From Limnephilus marmoratus (Eukaryota > Arthropoda > Insecta > Trichoptera > Limnephilidae), in assembly GCA_917880885.1 (NCBI GenBank), contig OU862909.1:36020405-36084404 (forward strand): a stretch of 64,000 bases of DNA. The letters are read 5' to 3'. A program made the translations under genes and the position numbers. The notes beneath the pieces are model-generated. The model saw nothing but the letters and a program-made list of their open reading frames with translations. It was not told the DNA's origin and searched no databases. Shown here piece after piece: positions 34,310 to 44,720 of the stretch. Within the stretch, counting starts at the first letter, position 1. Each line of letters begins with the position of its first letter.

Positions 34310-34595
34310 CGATACTAAAAAAAGACAAACAAATACATCTATAGGATTTAGCCTGCGAGATAATGAGATAGAATAATCGGTCCTCTCTTTGTGTGGTGCT
34401 TCGTAGCCTCCCCACTTATTGTGATTTGAAATGAAACGAAAAAGTGACACTAAAAAGAGACAAACACATTAATCTATAGGTTTTAGCCTTCGAGTTAGTG
34501 AGATAGAATAATCGGTCTCCTCTTTGTGCGGTGCTTGGTAGCCTATCAGTCTCCTCTTTGTGCGGTGCTGCGGTGTTTCGTAGTCTCCCCAGTTT
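34310..34595. repeat. tandem duplication of about 136 bp
   Basis: CTATAGGATTTAGCC...GAGATAGAATAATCGGTC...CTTTGTGTGGTGCTTCGTAG recurs about 136 bp later with small changes, and a partial third unit (AGTCTCCTCTTTGTGCGGTG) follows. Confidence 0.75.
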
Positions 34596-34715
34596 TTTTT
34601 TTTTGGAATTAATTGAATTAAAGGAATGAATAGAAGGAATCAATTCAAAAGGCCGGGGGAATCAGACTGGATCTATTCACTCCTGGGAATCATTTTGCCC
34701 ACGTCTAGTGAGCAG

Positions 34716-35280
34716 TGATGATAAGAATATAAACTCAAATTTGTACCTTGCATTTCCCCTGTGTTGAGCGAACAAACACTAAACACTGACGTATGGTATC
34801 AACGGCTGTGATACCGCGCTGTGATTGGTTATTGAATTTGGATCGCACCTATTCGTCGTAAAAGACGGTAAAAGATATATGGAAAAATAGATCTTACGTT
34901 TAAACTAAATATATGGAATTTGTAAAAAAATTCTGTAACTGACTATAAATTCGTAAGCCGTTGATACCAACCTGATGCGTGCGCATTCTGTTTCTTTGGA
35001 AAGTGTTGCTAGAGCGTAATAATTATTTCGTACTATGGGTAATTTTTAAACGATTCAGGGAATATTATAACAAAATTTTAATACAATATTTATTTTCTCA
35101 CGGCGCCCCTTCGGAGTTGGCGCCAGGTTTTTGCACGTTTTTGAACGTATGGCAGATCCGGCGCTGGATTTATAGCAAAGGGCTGGAGAATATAATAGCA
35201 CATTGCAGAACTGCCATATCAAGAAACAAGACATCCACTGCAGATCTGACAAGGCATTCAACAGAATTATGTTATTTATA
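34716..35280. other. intron sequence, nothing recognised
   Basis: AT-rich with a GC-rich patch near 35100-35170; no supported feature. Confidence 0.4.
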
Positions 35281-35870
35281 AGGCTGGCCGCATACACACT
35301 TTTTCCGTATTCGATTTCCTGAAGAAGATGAAGAAGATGGAGATGAATTGTAGTCAGTATTAATTTTTTTTACCAACTGCAGCATTCCCAATTTAAAATC
35401 AATTTTTTGAATTCCATTCATATGTTTCATATGTGTTCGAAAGCTCAATAAAAATTTCATGTCATCGTCTTCTACTTCTTGTCGTTTCTGATTGGCTTCC
35501 TGTTGATTTTGATGTAGGATACTGAGTGTTTGGGAGGGGATATCCTTTTTGTTTCGTTTTAAACTATTTGCAGGTGGAGTTGATACAGGTGATGGAGGTT
35601 GTAATATATTTGTATGGTCATCTACTTGTTCCACGCTGTGTTCTTCTTGCGTTTCGGATTCTAGTGAAGTATTATTGTGTAAATCATCGGATTGATAGTT
35701 TCCTTCGGTATTTCTTTTATCGAATACCGGTATAAGAAAATACAACAGGTCTGCATAGACATATTTTTTAACCTTTTTAGCGGCACTGCCTGTAAGAGCG
35801 CTTTTATTTTTTTGAAAGTTTCTTCGAAAGTAATCTCTTATGTGTGTCCATTTTTTCTTTTCCTCAGCAC
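35272..35870 (-). CDS. MADF-BESS protein of the Harbinger element, exon 2
   Basis: Acceptor TTTCAG at 35871-35872. It starts GAEEKKKWTHIRDYFRRNFQ and continues through KKVKKYVYADLLYFLIPVF, completing the MADF domain. After a polar linker (SPVSTPPANSLKRNKKD) comes a BESS-like motif (MKFLLSFRTHMKHMNGIQKI, then FKLGMLQLVKKI) and a serine run. Joined to exon 1 it gives 256 residues with no stop or frameshift. The last codons use the terminal inverted repeat (CVCGQP), and the stop lies outside it at 35272-35274. Confidence 0.87.
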
Positions 35871-35909
35871 CTGAAACGTAATTAATATTATTTTATATCT
35901 TTTTTTCAG

Positions 35910-36295
35910 ATTCCTGGCAACTGGTAAAATTTTTGAAGAGTTACACTTTGAATATTTGATGGGGAGCAGGACCGTATCAGCCGTAGTTAAGGAAACCTGT
36001 ACAGCAATATGGGATGTTTTTCAACCTTTGGAAATGAAGCCACCATCTTCAAAAGAACGTTGGCTAGAAATTGCTGAAAATTATTATAGAAGAACCAATT
36101 TCCCTAATTGCGTAGCTTCTGCGGATGGGAATCATATTCGTTTGATTTCTCCTCTGCATAGTGGATCTGCCTTTTATAACTATAAACATTTCTACTCTGT
36201 TGTACTATTAGCAGTGGTAGATTCTGACTACCGTTTTATAGCTGTAGCTGTCGGTGCTTATGGCAGAGACAGCGATAGTAATATCTTCAACAACT
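35910..36295 (+). pseudogene. PIF/Harbinger transposase, 5' part
   Basis: Opens after an acceptor-like TTTTTTTCAG at 35909 with FLATGKIFEELHFEYLMGS, ETCTAIWDVFQP, NFPNCVASADGNHIRLISP and YNYKHFYSVVLLAVVDSDY. The aspartate in ADGNHI (36124-36126) is the first catalytic residue. The usual N-terminal helix-turn-helix exon was not found: upstream sequence is occupied by the MADF exon on the other strand. It breaks at SNIFNN, where a LINE fragment enters. Confidence 0.85.
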
Positions 36296-37225
36296 TGTTA
36301 CGCGGATGACAGTACAGTTCATGATAGCTTTTTGTTTGACAAGCCCCCAAAGGGCTCACAAACTCCAACAGCTCGTAGGGCTTTGAATCAAAGAATGGAC
36401 GGTTACCTCGAGAGTGTTTTCTCTTGGGGTAAAAATAATCTCGTTGAATTTAATGTTTCAAAGACCCAATCATGTCTGATTACGACTAAAAGGGATCGAA
36501 ATGAAAATCTAGTCTCTTTCAACGGAAGCGATCTTCCGAACAGGCCCTCCATTAATATGCTTGGTGTAACCCTAAGTGACCAGCTCAGGTATGGGGGCTC
36601 CATCGAAGCCAGAGTTAGCCTCCCAAAAACTGGGCGTACTGTACAGGGCCCGCAGATACTTTAATAGTACATAACTGCTAACCCTGTACAAATCACAAGT
36701 GCGCCCCACGGTTGAATTTGGCAGCCATTTCTGGTCTGGAGCTCCAAAATACCCGAAAAATACCCTCGACTCTGTTGCAGAAACGGGCGGTCCGTTTGAT
36801 AGATTCTCTCATCTTAACAGACGGATTGCAATCTTTAGAGCACCGGCGTCGGGTGGGAATGCTATCCTTGTTCTACCGGTATTACAATGGAAGATGCTCC
36901 GAGGAACTAGCATCATTGATCCCTTCGGCACCGGTGCATAGTCGGGAAACACGCCGAACGCGTGCCCAACATTTGTACACAGTTGACATTTGTCACATGA
37001 GAACAGGTCGTTTCTTCGACTCGTTCTTGTATTCAACAGCTCGGCTGTGGAATGATTTGCCGGCCTCTGTGTTTCCTCCTTCCTACAACATGGGTCTCTT
37101 CAAGACCAATGTTCATTCCTTCCTCTCCTCAAAAAGACCCTTCATACAGCATTCCAGATGACATAGGCCCTGAGGGAAATTATTTTCCTCAGGGCCTCCT
37201 ATGCGGAGTTAATGTAAAAAAAAAG
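36296..37225 (+). mobile_element. 5'-truncated APE-type LINE with 3' hairpin, inserted in the transposase
   Basis: Starts inside the RT at CYADDSTVHDS (the YADD site) and runs through LVEFNVSKTQSCLITTKR, RPSINMLGVTLSDQLR, LQKRAVRLIDS, RRRVGMLSLFYRYYNGRCSE and YSTARLWNDLPASVFP to SKRPFIQHSR stop, with several frame changes. The 3' end has a strong stem-loop, AGGCCCTGAGGGAAAT with ATTTTCCTCAGGGCCT (about 37165-37198), then an A run. A short AACT occurs at both edges (36292-36295, 37226-37229). Relatives: 48476-48990 and 62395-62760. Confidence 0.85.
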
Positions 37226-37229
37226 AACT

Positions 37230-37597
37230 GGAATTTTGGAAAAAGGCTAACTCAAAATCGCCTTAATATGCCTGAAGCTAAACCTCTGCCGAATGACACA
37301 CCTCTACCTTTTGTGTTTCTTGGCGATGAAGCGTATCCTCTGAATAACAATTTTATGAAACCATATTCGAGAAGTAATCTCAATACCCAACGCAGAATCT
37401 TTAACTACCGCCTCAGTAGATCACGACGTGTAGTGGAATGTGCCTTCGGCATTCTCTCGAATAAATGGAGAGTTTTTCACACTAGCATGACGATTCCACC
37501 AGAATTTGCAGTATTAGTAACAAAGGCAGCGTGTGTGTTACATAATTTTGTACGCAGAAGAGACGGCTATCAATTTGAAGATACTCTGACACATTAA
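37230..37597 (+). pseudogene. PIF/Harbinger transposase, 3' part
   Basis: Resumes exactly where the 5' part stopped (after FNN): WNFGKRLTQNRLNMPEA, then PFVFLGDEAYPLNNNFMKPY and RRVVECAFGILSNKWRVFHT. The second catalytic aspartate is in LGDEAY (37325-37327) and the glutamate in VVECAFG (37436-37438). The frame ends at TAA 37597. The DDE triad is complete but split by 0.93 kb of LINE. Confidence 0.88.
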
Positions 37598-37825
37598 TTC
37601 GAAGATATACCTTTCCGTAGTCCACAACACAGATCCACAAGCCGAGGTCGAAACATAAGAGACAATTTGGGAGGAATGCAGATCCTGCCAATGTTTGGTT
37701 TATGCCGAAAACCATGTTTTTACCGCGTTTTAAGTGGAGAACTTTAATCTGGAAGGTGAAAGAAAGTGCGGAAAGCAATAGAAAAAAAAATTGAATAAGT
37801 AATTAATTTTCAATTGCGTTAAGTA

Positions 37826-38339
37826 AAATTTCACTTCGCGAACCGACACTACGACAGCCCGCCCGCCATTTTATCAACTGTAACTGTTATGTTGGTATCC
37901 CTGACCTGATGCAAACAACAGCTAGACACGATTGTAGCCGACCATGGTTTGTGATACAAAAGAAAGTGCCATTTTATAACGCCTACTCGCGTCAAGGCAA
38001 GAAAAACATCCCAGTTTTCAAGTAGTTTAGCGGCTACGCTAGGTTTGTGTAGCATGGTTTGTGATTCTGGCGTACAATCGCACAAGACGAAAGCTAATTT
38101 TAATTTTACTTAATCGAAATTTAAAAGGTTTTTTTTTTTAAAAGTGCATATTAACCGTTGCCAGCGATCTCCAAAAATTACCATTATTAATTCTGTTTTT
38201 CATAATTACGCGCCTTATCATTTATCCCACGAAGTCGGCTACAATGGTATCTAGGTTTGTATTAGGTCTGGGATGCCAACATAAAAGGTGAAAAAATGGC
38301 GGGCGGACTGTCATAATATCAGTTCGCGAAGTGAAATTT
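37826..38339. mobile_element. TA-flanked MITE inside the Harbinger element
   Basis: Inverted ends AAATTTCACTTCGCGAAC and its complement (38322-38339), continuing to CCGCCCGCCATTTT on both arms (37852-37870, 38290-38315). TA on both sides suggests a Tc1/mariner-type MITE. Confidence 0.8.
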
Positions 38340-38609
38340 TAAATACTTTGAACGGCTGTATCTCCCTCAATTTTGCCGAGCGCGCCTTAATTCATTTTTA
38401 TTCATGTTCTCCACACTTTTCTCATCTAAAAAGTGCATTTTTATTAAATTCCCAGACATTGGCAATATCTGCATTTCACCCGACAATTTTGCTGAGTACT
38501 TTATGAGACCGGCAGGGGAAATATCGTACCAATATAACGAGAGAATTAATAATTTACAAGAATAAATGTGGCCACTATTGTAATAAAAAGTATATAGAAA
38601 ATATCTTAC

Positions 38610-38781
38610 CTTTGTTTTCTTTGTCCACTTTAGTGCACGTGTCCCAATCCTTTATAACCTCTTTAAATACATTCTCCCATGCCAAATCTTTGACATCTCT
38701 GTTGTGATAGTCGTTATCATGAATATCCCACAGGCAGGGGTATTTTTCAACAGCCAATATTAATGTTTCTGCCTCTCGCAT
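38610..38781 (-). CDS. MADF-BESS protein of the Harbinger element, exon 1
   Basis: Starts ATG 38781: MREAETLILAVEKYPCLWDI, then NRDVKDLAWENVFKEVIKDW. This is the first half of a MADF domain, a Myb/SANT-related DNA-binding fold. It ends at a GTAAGA donor (38609). The split glycine codon continues in exon 2 at 35870. About 350 bp of sequence up to the right terminal repeat, including a CG-rich stretch at 38860-38920, would be its promoter region. Confidence 0.85.
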
Positions 38782-39131
38782 TATCGTGTTGCGATTCTAT
38801 GCGTAACAAATACAAAAAAATACGTCCGATGCACGCGACGCGGATGCGATACTGAATAGAAATTTCCGTTCCGGACGTGCGCGCCGGCACAAACAAAATG
38901 TACGCACGCGCTGCGTTCCGCATGACGTCATTGGGTTTTTTCCAGTAGGTTTCTCCGAACGTGACGGCTTGCATTCGAAAGGTACGTTCGGAATTTGTTC
39001 CGTTCGGAAAAAAAGCGAACATGTGCGTCAGTTAATGTATTTTCTACTGATTCCATGCATTCGGATGTCCGAATACGGAAAACGAATTCGGAAATCGAAT
39101 ACGGAAAACTCGTGTAGGTATGCGGCCAGCC

Positions 39132-39505
39132 AGACTCACGTGACACGTATTATGTACTTAATGTACACCGGCGATTGCTTGAGAATTATAATCTCAGGCA
39201 TCATCAATTAATAAGTCAAAGATTTTCGTAGTTTACTGGCGCAGATCTAAATAGTTGAAAAAATGTACTTTAAAATTTTAAATTAAAAAAATTCTAACCC
39301 GGTTCACTTGCTTGGAAGGCAACTATGCCTACCATTACACCACCACCACCATTAAGAAATAAAAATACGAAATAAAGCCTGTTCGGTTTTGTTTGTTGTA
39401 AAATAACAGTTAATTTGAACCAAATACACGTTTTACTCGACGATAATTTTTCGAAGTAAAATTATAAATCATTGAAATTGCAGAAAATTTATTTCATGTG
39501 TTCAA
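39132..39505. other. intron sequence, nothing recognised
   Basis: No supported feature. Confidence 0.4.
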
Positions 39506-39842
39506 TTTGGGAGGCGGGAATGGGTACCGCCGCTCTGGGAATCTTTATTGGATAACCAACACCTTTACCATAGGTCACCCCAAGTGGTTCGCTACGTTTG
39601 GTGATTTAGCAGGGGTGCCCGGGTTCATGGGGTGAGATTTGTCTAGGTCTTGGAGGCGGATGACCAGGACACACAGAACCCCAGATTCCTACCCACCCCT
39701 TAAACCCTTTTCCTTCCCTGAACTCTCCTCTCCTTCCTTTCCTTAAAAAACCCTCCACACAGCATCCCCAAAGATGACGTAGGCCCTGAGGGAAATTATT
39801 TACCTGTGGCCTCATATGTGGAGCTCATTTTTCCTAAGAAAT
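39506..39842 (+). mobile_element. short retroelement sharing a LINE 3' tail, copy 1
   Basis: Begins ATTTGGGAGGCGGGAATGGG and is nearly the same as 56680-56917 up to AACCCTCCACACA. It then carries AGCATCCCCAAAGATGACG, TAGGCCCTGAGGGAAATTAT and a degenerate stem partner, the same 3' end as the LINE at 36296-37225. Long C-rich and T-rich stretches produce a spurious minus frame (39606-39815). Confidence 0.65.
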
Positions 39843-39977
39843 ATCTTTTGTAACTTTCAATATTAATTTAATAATTGTTTTTAATTAATTTTGTTGGTGA
39901 TATATGGGTACTGCTTACTTATTAAATAATTTACCCATTTTATTTATTTTATTTTGATGGTATGCAGATCATATAGA

Positions 39978-40130
39978 CCAGTGATTCTTAACGGGGGCGT
40001 TAGGAGGTCTGGGGGGGGGGGGGGGTGCGTTTTTAAATTTTTAGCAATTAGGGGCGCTCGAGTGGGCATTGTGCTCATTCACTGATACATTGACGAACTT
40101 TCATTAGGTGCAGCGATTTGACAAGTTCTG
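39978..40130. repeat. possible hAT-like end fragment
   Basis: CAGTGATTCTTAACGGGGGC followed by a run of about 15 G, typical of hAT ends in this window. No right end found. Confidence 0.3.
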
Positions 40131-40479
40131 TTAAATAATTGATGTTAAACCCCCAGCGACCGTTTTTTTAAATCAAAAAATTAACATAATTTATTTTTTA
40201 CTTCAGACTCGATTTACTCGAAAACGAAAGTTTAAATCAATAGTTATATCAATAGTTAAGTCGACTCTAACTGTTATGTGTTCACCAGCTTCCAACCTGT
40301 ACTACGAGTTTCTGGACACCGTGTAAGTTAAAATGTGTAATTCTGAAAGTGATGTGGATGAAGTTTCAAGAGAGACATAGCTTGATTTTAGCCACTGGAG
40401 AAACTGAGGAAGTTAGAAAACAATATTTTGAAAAATATTGAATAACTGCCGATAAAAACGCAGGAATGATATCATAATA

Positions 40480-41437
40480 TTAGGTCCTTACATGTGAAAT
40501 TGGCGTTTTGCCGTACTGGCAACTTTGACCTCAAATGTCTTCTCTTTGGTTAGGAATTCCAAATTCAAATTTATAAAGCTATTTACTCATGTATTTGTGT
40601 TTCGAAAATTATAATTAATTTGTTTTCACTTAATTGTTTTTTTTCTTTGCGTCACTTAGTTTACAAAATGGAAAACTTGAAATATCGCGTTATTAACGAG
40701 TACGAGTTCCACCGTGGCACCAGTGCTGCAGAAACGGCTCGAAGGATTAATGATGTGTATGGCGACGGTGCCGCAAAGAAAACACAGTGCGTTTTTGGTT
40801 CCAACGTTTTCGTTCTGGAAATTTCGACCTGCAGAACAAGCCCCGTGGACGGCCGGAGACCAAAGTTGATAATGAAGAATTGAAGGCTATTGTGGAAGCG
40901 GATCCATCGCAAACCACGTCCTTTTAGTTAACCTCCAGTTAGATGCAGGCTGCGGTGTTAGTGATAAAACTGTTTTAATCCACTTGAAGCAAATTGGGAA
41001 GGTGAAAAAGCTTGAAAGGTGGGTACCTCACGAGTTGAGTGAGAAAATCAACAAACGCTCGTTAGAACGATAGACCACACACTGCACAACAGACAGCTAC
41101 CAAATTAGAGGAGCTTCAATCGGAATGTCTAAGACATCCACCGTACTCTCCGGACCTTGCCCCAACAGATTACCATTATTTTCGAAATTTGGATAAATTC
41201 TTACAAGGGAAAAAATTCAACTCCAATGGGGCAGTCCAATCCGCCTTCAAAGATTTTATTGATTCCCGTCCGAATGGTTTTTTTAGTAAAGGTATCGATG
41301 AACTTCCTATGAGATGGCAAAAGTGCATAGATAGCTATGGTACATACTTTGATTAAATAAATATATTATACTTATTTAAAAAAATCGACTTTATGTTCCT
41401 CCCATACAAAACGCCAATTTCATATGTAAGGACCTAA
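40480..41437 (+). mobile_element. mariner element, internally deleted
   Basis: Inverted ends TTAGGTCCTTACATGTGAAA (40480) and TTAGGTCCTTACATATGAAA inverted (41437), both extending into TTGGCGTTTTG. TA flanks each end. At 958 bp it is shorter than a full mariner (about 1.3 kb). Confidence 0.93.
40668..41356 (+). pseudogene. mariner transposase, frameshifted and deleted
   Basis: Starts MENLKYRVINEYEFHRGTSA, ETARRINDVYGDG, the N-terminal helix-turn-helix, then shifts frame. LKAIVEADPSQTT, CGVSDKTVLIHLKQIGKVKK and WVPHELSEK follow. The central part with the first two catalytic aspartates is missing. The end keeps HPPYSPDLAPTDYH (third catalytic Asp region) and FNSNGAVQSAFKDFIDS to the stop at 41354-41356. 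Confidence 0.9.
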
Positions 41438-41944
41438 TATCATAATATTTTGATTCGTAAATGAAATTATGTAGAAGATTTTTGCATTGCAACATTTTTC
41501 TTCCTGATCAAATCAAACAAACTAACCATCACGCCTTTTCCCCGCAGGGGTAGGTAGAGAGGACGGACCACCAAACAACACGGTCTTGGCACACTCCTTG
41601 CCTCATTCATATCGTACATCGTCTCATACATTATGATTCTCTATTATTCTGACTCTTGACATGGTATCTGATTCACTTGATCGTGCCATGTCTTCCTCGG
41701 GCGTCCCCGACTTCTTCTACCATTCACATTTGAGTCATGTATTCTCCTTTCTTCGTTCATTGACTCTGAAATTGCCCAAACAATCTAAGCACCCTTTCTT
41801 AATCTTACTCAATATGCTTACATTAGCCTTGCATTCTTTGCGAATCTCCACATTTCTCACAAGGGCTTTCACGGTTTTACCCCGCGTACGCATCAGATAT
41901 CTCATTTCTACAGCATTCAATCTACTTTCATTCTTCCTCTGCCA

Positions 41945-44350
41945 CAGAGGCGTAGCGTGGGGGGGGCGGCCCGCCCCGGGCGGCACTTTTGAGGGGGGCG
42001 GCAAATTTTCACAATAAATAATAATATTATCTTGGAAAATTTTAAACCATTTCAAATCATTATTCAAAAATGTTCAACTATACTTTCGTTTACGAATCCA
42101 ACTCTCTTTTAATTATTTTAAAAAAATATCAATAATTATATTTTTTTAAACTGCAAATTTCACAATTCGTAGGAAAACCGTACGCACAATATGAGAGTAA
42201 TACTAATTAAAGCTGAACTCGCAAACAGATTCTCTCTTAATTAAAACCAGAATTGTGTTCTGAATGTATTAACGAATGAATTTCAGTTGTGTATTCATCT
42301 GCTGATACATTTCGAAAGAGACCATTATTTTATTCGAAGTGCAGTTATAAAATTCTAGTTGCAGAATAGGTATGTATGTGCTGCCAGAATCAAAGAGAAA
42401 CCATTTTAATATTCTGAGTGAAGTTTTAATTCGCCAAATACAGATTTAATTTAACCCGTCTAATCACAGGAGACGCAATTTTAAAATAAAATTGTGAAAT
42501 TATGTCCCACACATTTAATTTAAAATAAATTTGTGATTGCAATAAAAAGTTAAGATACCGTTTTATTACATTTTTTTAAAGAAAAGGAATCTGTATTTAA
42601 AATTTTTAATTTATTCTCTTTTAGGTACTTTAATTTAGAATATCAAAATTTTAATAATTATTACAAAACAATAATGTTCTAACAGGCACGTCGGAAAAAT
42701 AACTATATCTAGATTTTAGAACAATTTTGTTTTTGGCAAAAGGCTAAAAAAAACCAATAAAAATGAACATTTAAAATGCATAAAGAACCGGAAATTTTGT
42801 GGGCAAACATTGACAGGCAAAAGTTTATAGATATTTTTTCTTATTATTCGAAGGGTTAAATCAGATTTTAGAATGTAAAATTCCATTTGAGGATTCATCT
42901 GCCGACACAATTCAAAGGAAAACATTATCTTTTTTGAAGTTCAGTTATAAAATTCTAGTTGCAGACTCTGAATCCTGTATGTACTGCCAGAATCAAAGAA
43001 AAGCCATTATCATATTCTGAGTGTACTTTTAATTCGCCGCATACAGACTTAATTCAAATCAATTCTGTGTTGAGAATGTAAATTTCCAGTTGTGGATTCA
43101 TCTGTTGACACATTTCAAAGGAAAACACCCTCTTATTTGAGGTTCAGTTATAATTTTCTATTTGCAGACTATGTATGTGCTGTGAGAATCAAAGAAAAAC
43201 CATTTTCATGTTCTGAGTGTAGTTTTAATTCGCCAGGTACAGATTTACTTTAAACCAGTACAGAATGTAAAATTCCAGTTGGATTCATCTGCTGGCACAT
43301 TTCGAAGGAAAACATTCTGTTATTCGATGTGCAGTTATAAAATTCTAGTTGTAGACTATTTATTTAATGCCAGAATCAAAGAAAAACCATTTTCATGTTC
43401 TGAGTGTAGTTTTAATTCACAGCATACAAACTGGTTTTGTATTCAGAATTCTCCGATAAATTAAAAAACAGGTTACAGATTCATCGTGCATCGACTGAAG
43501 TATAACATTTGAGTTACATAATGCTGTAAAATTCTGAGAAATTGATTTTTGCATGTGTAACTATTATTTGGGGACTCTAACGCAGTATCAATCAACCATC
43601 TTTGGAGTAGAATTTATAAACATGATTTTCGTTGAAAGAATACTCATCAAACGTGATTATTAAAAAAACCGGCTCGTATATAAATAGGTCGTAATAAAAA
43701 ATAGGATTTCCGAACACAACCCCCCCGCCGCTTGAAGTACCCAAATAAGGGGGCGGCGAAATTTTCCTACGCCCCGATGTTCTGAGTGTAGTTTTAATTC
43801 ACCAGATGCAGATTTAATTAAAACCAGTTTGTGTTCAGAATGTAAGTGCCGGCAGAATAAAAAAAACCGTTTTCATGTTCTGAATTTAGTTTCAATTCAC
43901 CGCGTGCAGATTTAATTAAACCAGTTCTGTGTTCAGAATTTAAGTACCGCTAGAATCAAAGAAAAGCCATTTTTTGTTCTGAGTGTAGTTTTGATACACC
44001 GCATATTTAGATTAATTTAAACCAGTTTTGTGTTATCAATATAACAATAAGTTACCGATTCATCGTGTACCTAGTGATGAAGATGTGAAATTCTGAAATT
44101 CTATTACAGGCATACCATTCTCGATTTCTGAGAGCAGTTATGTATAAATTTGTAGTAGAATTTATAAGCATGATGTTATTGGAAGAGTACTCGGCACATG
44201 GGATTATAAAAATCGGCATAAAAATAGGATATCTACCCCCCCCCCGGTCAGCGCAGTTTAAAATCTGCGCTGCAGAAGTTAGGGAGGGGGGGGGGGGGGC
44301 GGCAAAATTTTCCTCCGCCCCGGGCGGCCGAAACCCACGCTACGCCACTG
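41945..44350. mobile_element. 2.4-kb hAT-like element carrying a decayed C2H2 array
   Basis: Ends CAGAGGCGTAGCGTGGG and CCCACGCTACGCCACTG, flanked by the perfect 8-bp duplication CTCTGCCA (41937-41944 and 44351-44358). G-rich runs and GGGCGGC words lie next to both ends, with an inner copy of the right end near 43735-43775. No transposase is seen. The interior 42200-44100 is a decayed zinc-finger-derived array. Confidence 0.92.
42200..44100 (+). pseudogene. decayed C2H2 zinc-finger array inside a hAT element
   Basis: A repeated block of about 200-250 bp in which KEKPFSCSECSFNS can be read (43379-43420; also around 42395, 43010, 43196, 43865 and 43970). It alternates with RKTFCYSMCSYKILV and blocks encoding VLCSECK-like words. 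KPF.C..C spacing is the linker plus first half of C2H2 fingers; the histidine halves are mostly eroded. Stops and shifts are frequent, so it is not translated as one protein. Confidence 0.6.
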
Positions 44351-44720
44351 CTCTGCCAGTTCTATGCTTCACTGCCATACATCAGGGTACGTACCACCAC
44401 TCCATTACGTACGGCTAGCTTCGCTTCTTTGAACAGTTTTTTGTTAGCGCCAACGGCGTTCAGTCCTCCAGGAATTGCATACATTTACCCTTCTTTCAAT
44501 CAGCCTTACTATTTTGCGTAAACATACTTCCCAAATACACAAAATCATCCACCTGCTCCAAGTATTCATCATTCACAACTATATTGCACACTAACTAACA
44601 ATCACATTGTTTCTCCGCAGAGGTAGGCAGAGAGGAGATTCCACCCCACAACTCTGTTTTGCTTGCTTCAATCACATTTATACATCGTCTCATACACACT
44701 CTTCTGCTACTCTAATTCTT

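Larger units (their letters stand above)
32757..34707. mobile_element. hAT-like element, 1.95 kb, 8-bp TSD
   Basis: Ends TAGACGTGGGCAAAAT and ATTTTGCCCACGTCTA, flanked by the perfect duplication GTGAGCAG (32749-32756 and 34708-34715). No transposase is recognisable; the interior holds a dispersed repeat (33484-33925), a GC-rich stretch at 33010-33260 and a tandem duplication at 34310-34590. It is non-autonomous. Confidence 0.9.
35282..39131. mobile_element. PIF/Harbinger DNA transposon
   Basis: Terminal inverted repeats GGCTGGCCGCATACACAC at 35282 and GGCTGGCCGCATACCTAC inverted at 39131, continuing with TTTTCCGTATTCGATTTCC. It holds the two genes typical of the superfamily: a DDE transposase (plus strand, split) and a MADF/Myb-type protein (minus strand, two exons). 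The MADF intron spans the transposase. A LINE fragment (36296-37225) and a mariner-type MITE (37826-38339) are inserted. The expected 3-bp TWA duplication is not preserved (TAA on the left, AGA on the right). Confidence 0.88.
41515..44720 (-). mobile_element. RTE-type LINE fragment, split by a hAT element
   Basis: Two minus-strand pieces: 44359-44590 reads VVNDEYLEQVDDFVYLGSMF and, in other frames, the later RT segments; 41660-41936 reads NAVEMRYLMRTRGKTVKAL, RNVEIRKECKANVSILSKI. Together they match the C-terminal RT region of RTE elements (usually EMR.LR..CGKT..DR.RN..IR). A 3' UTR-like stretch GGGGTAGGTAGAGAGGAC at 41545 has a sister copy at 44622 (AGAGGTAGGCAGAGAGGAG). The catalytic centre is missing. 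Confidence 0.75.
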
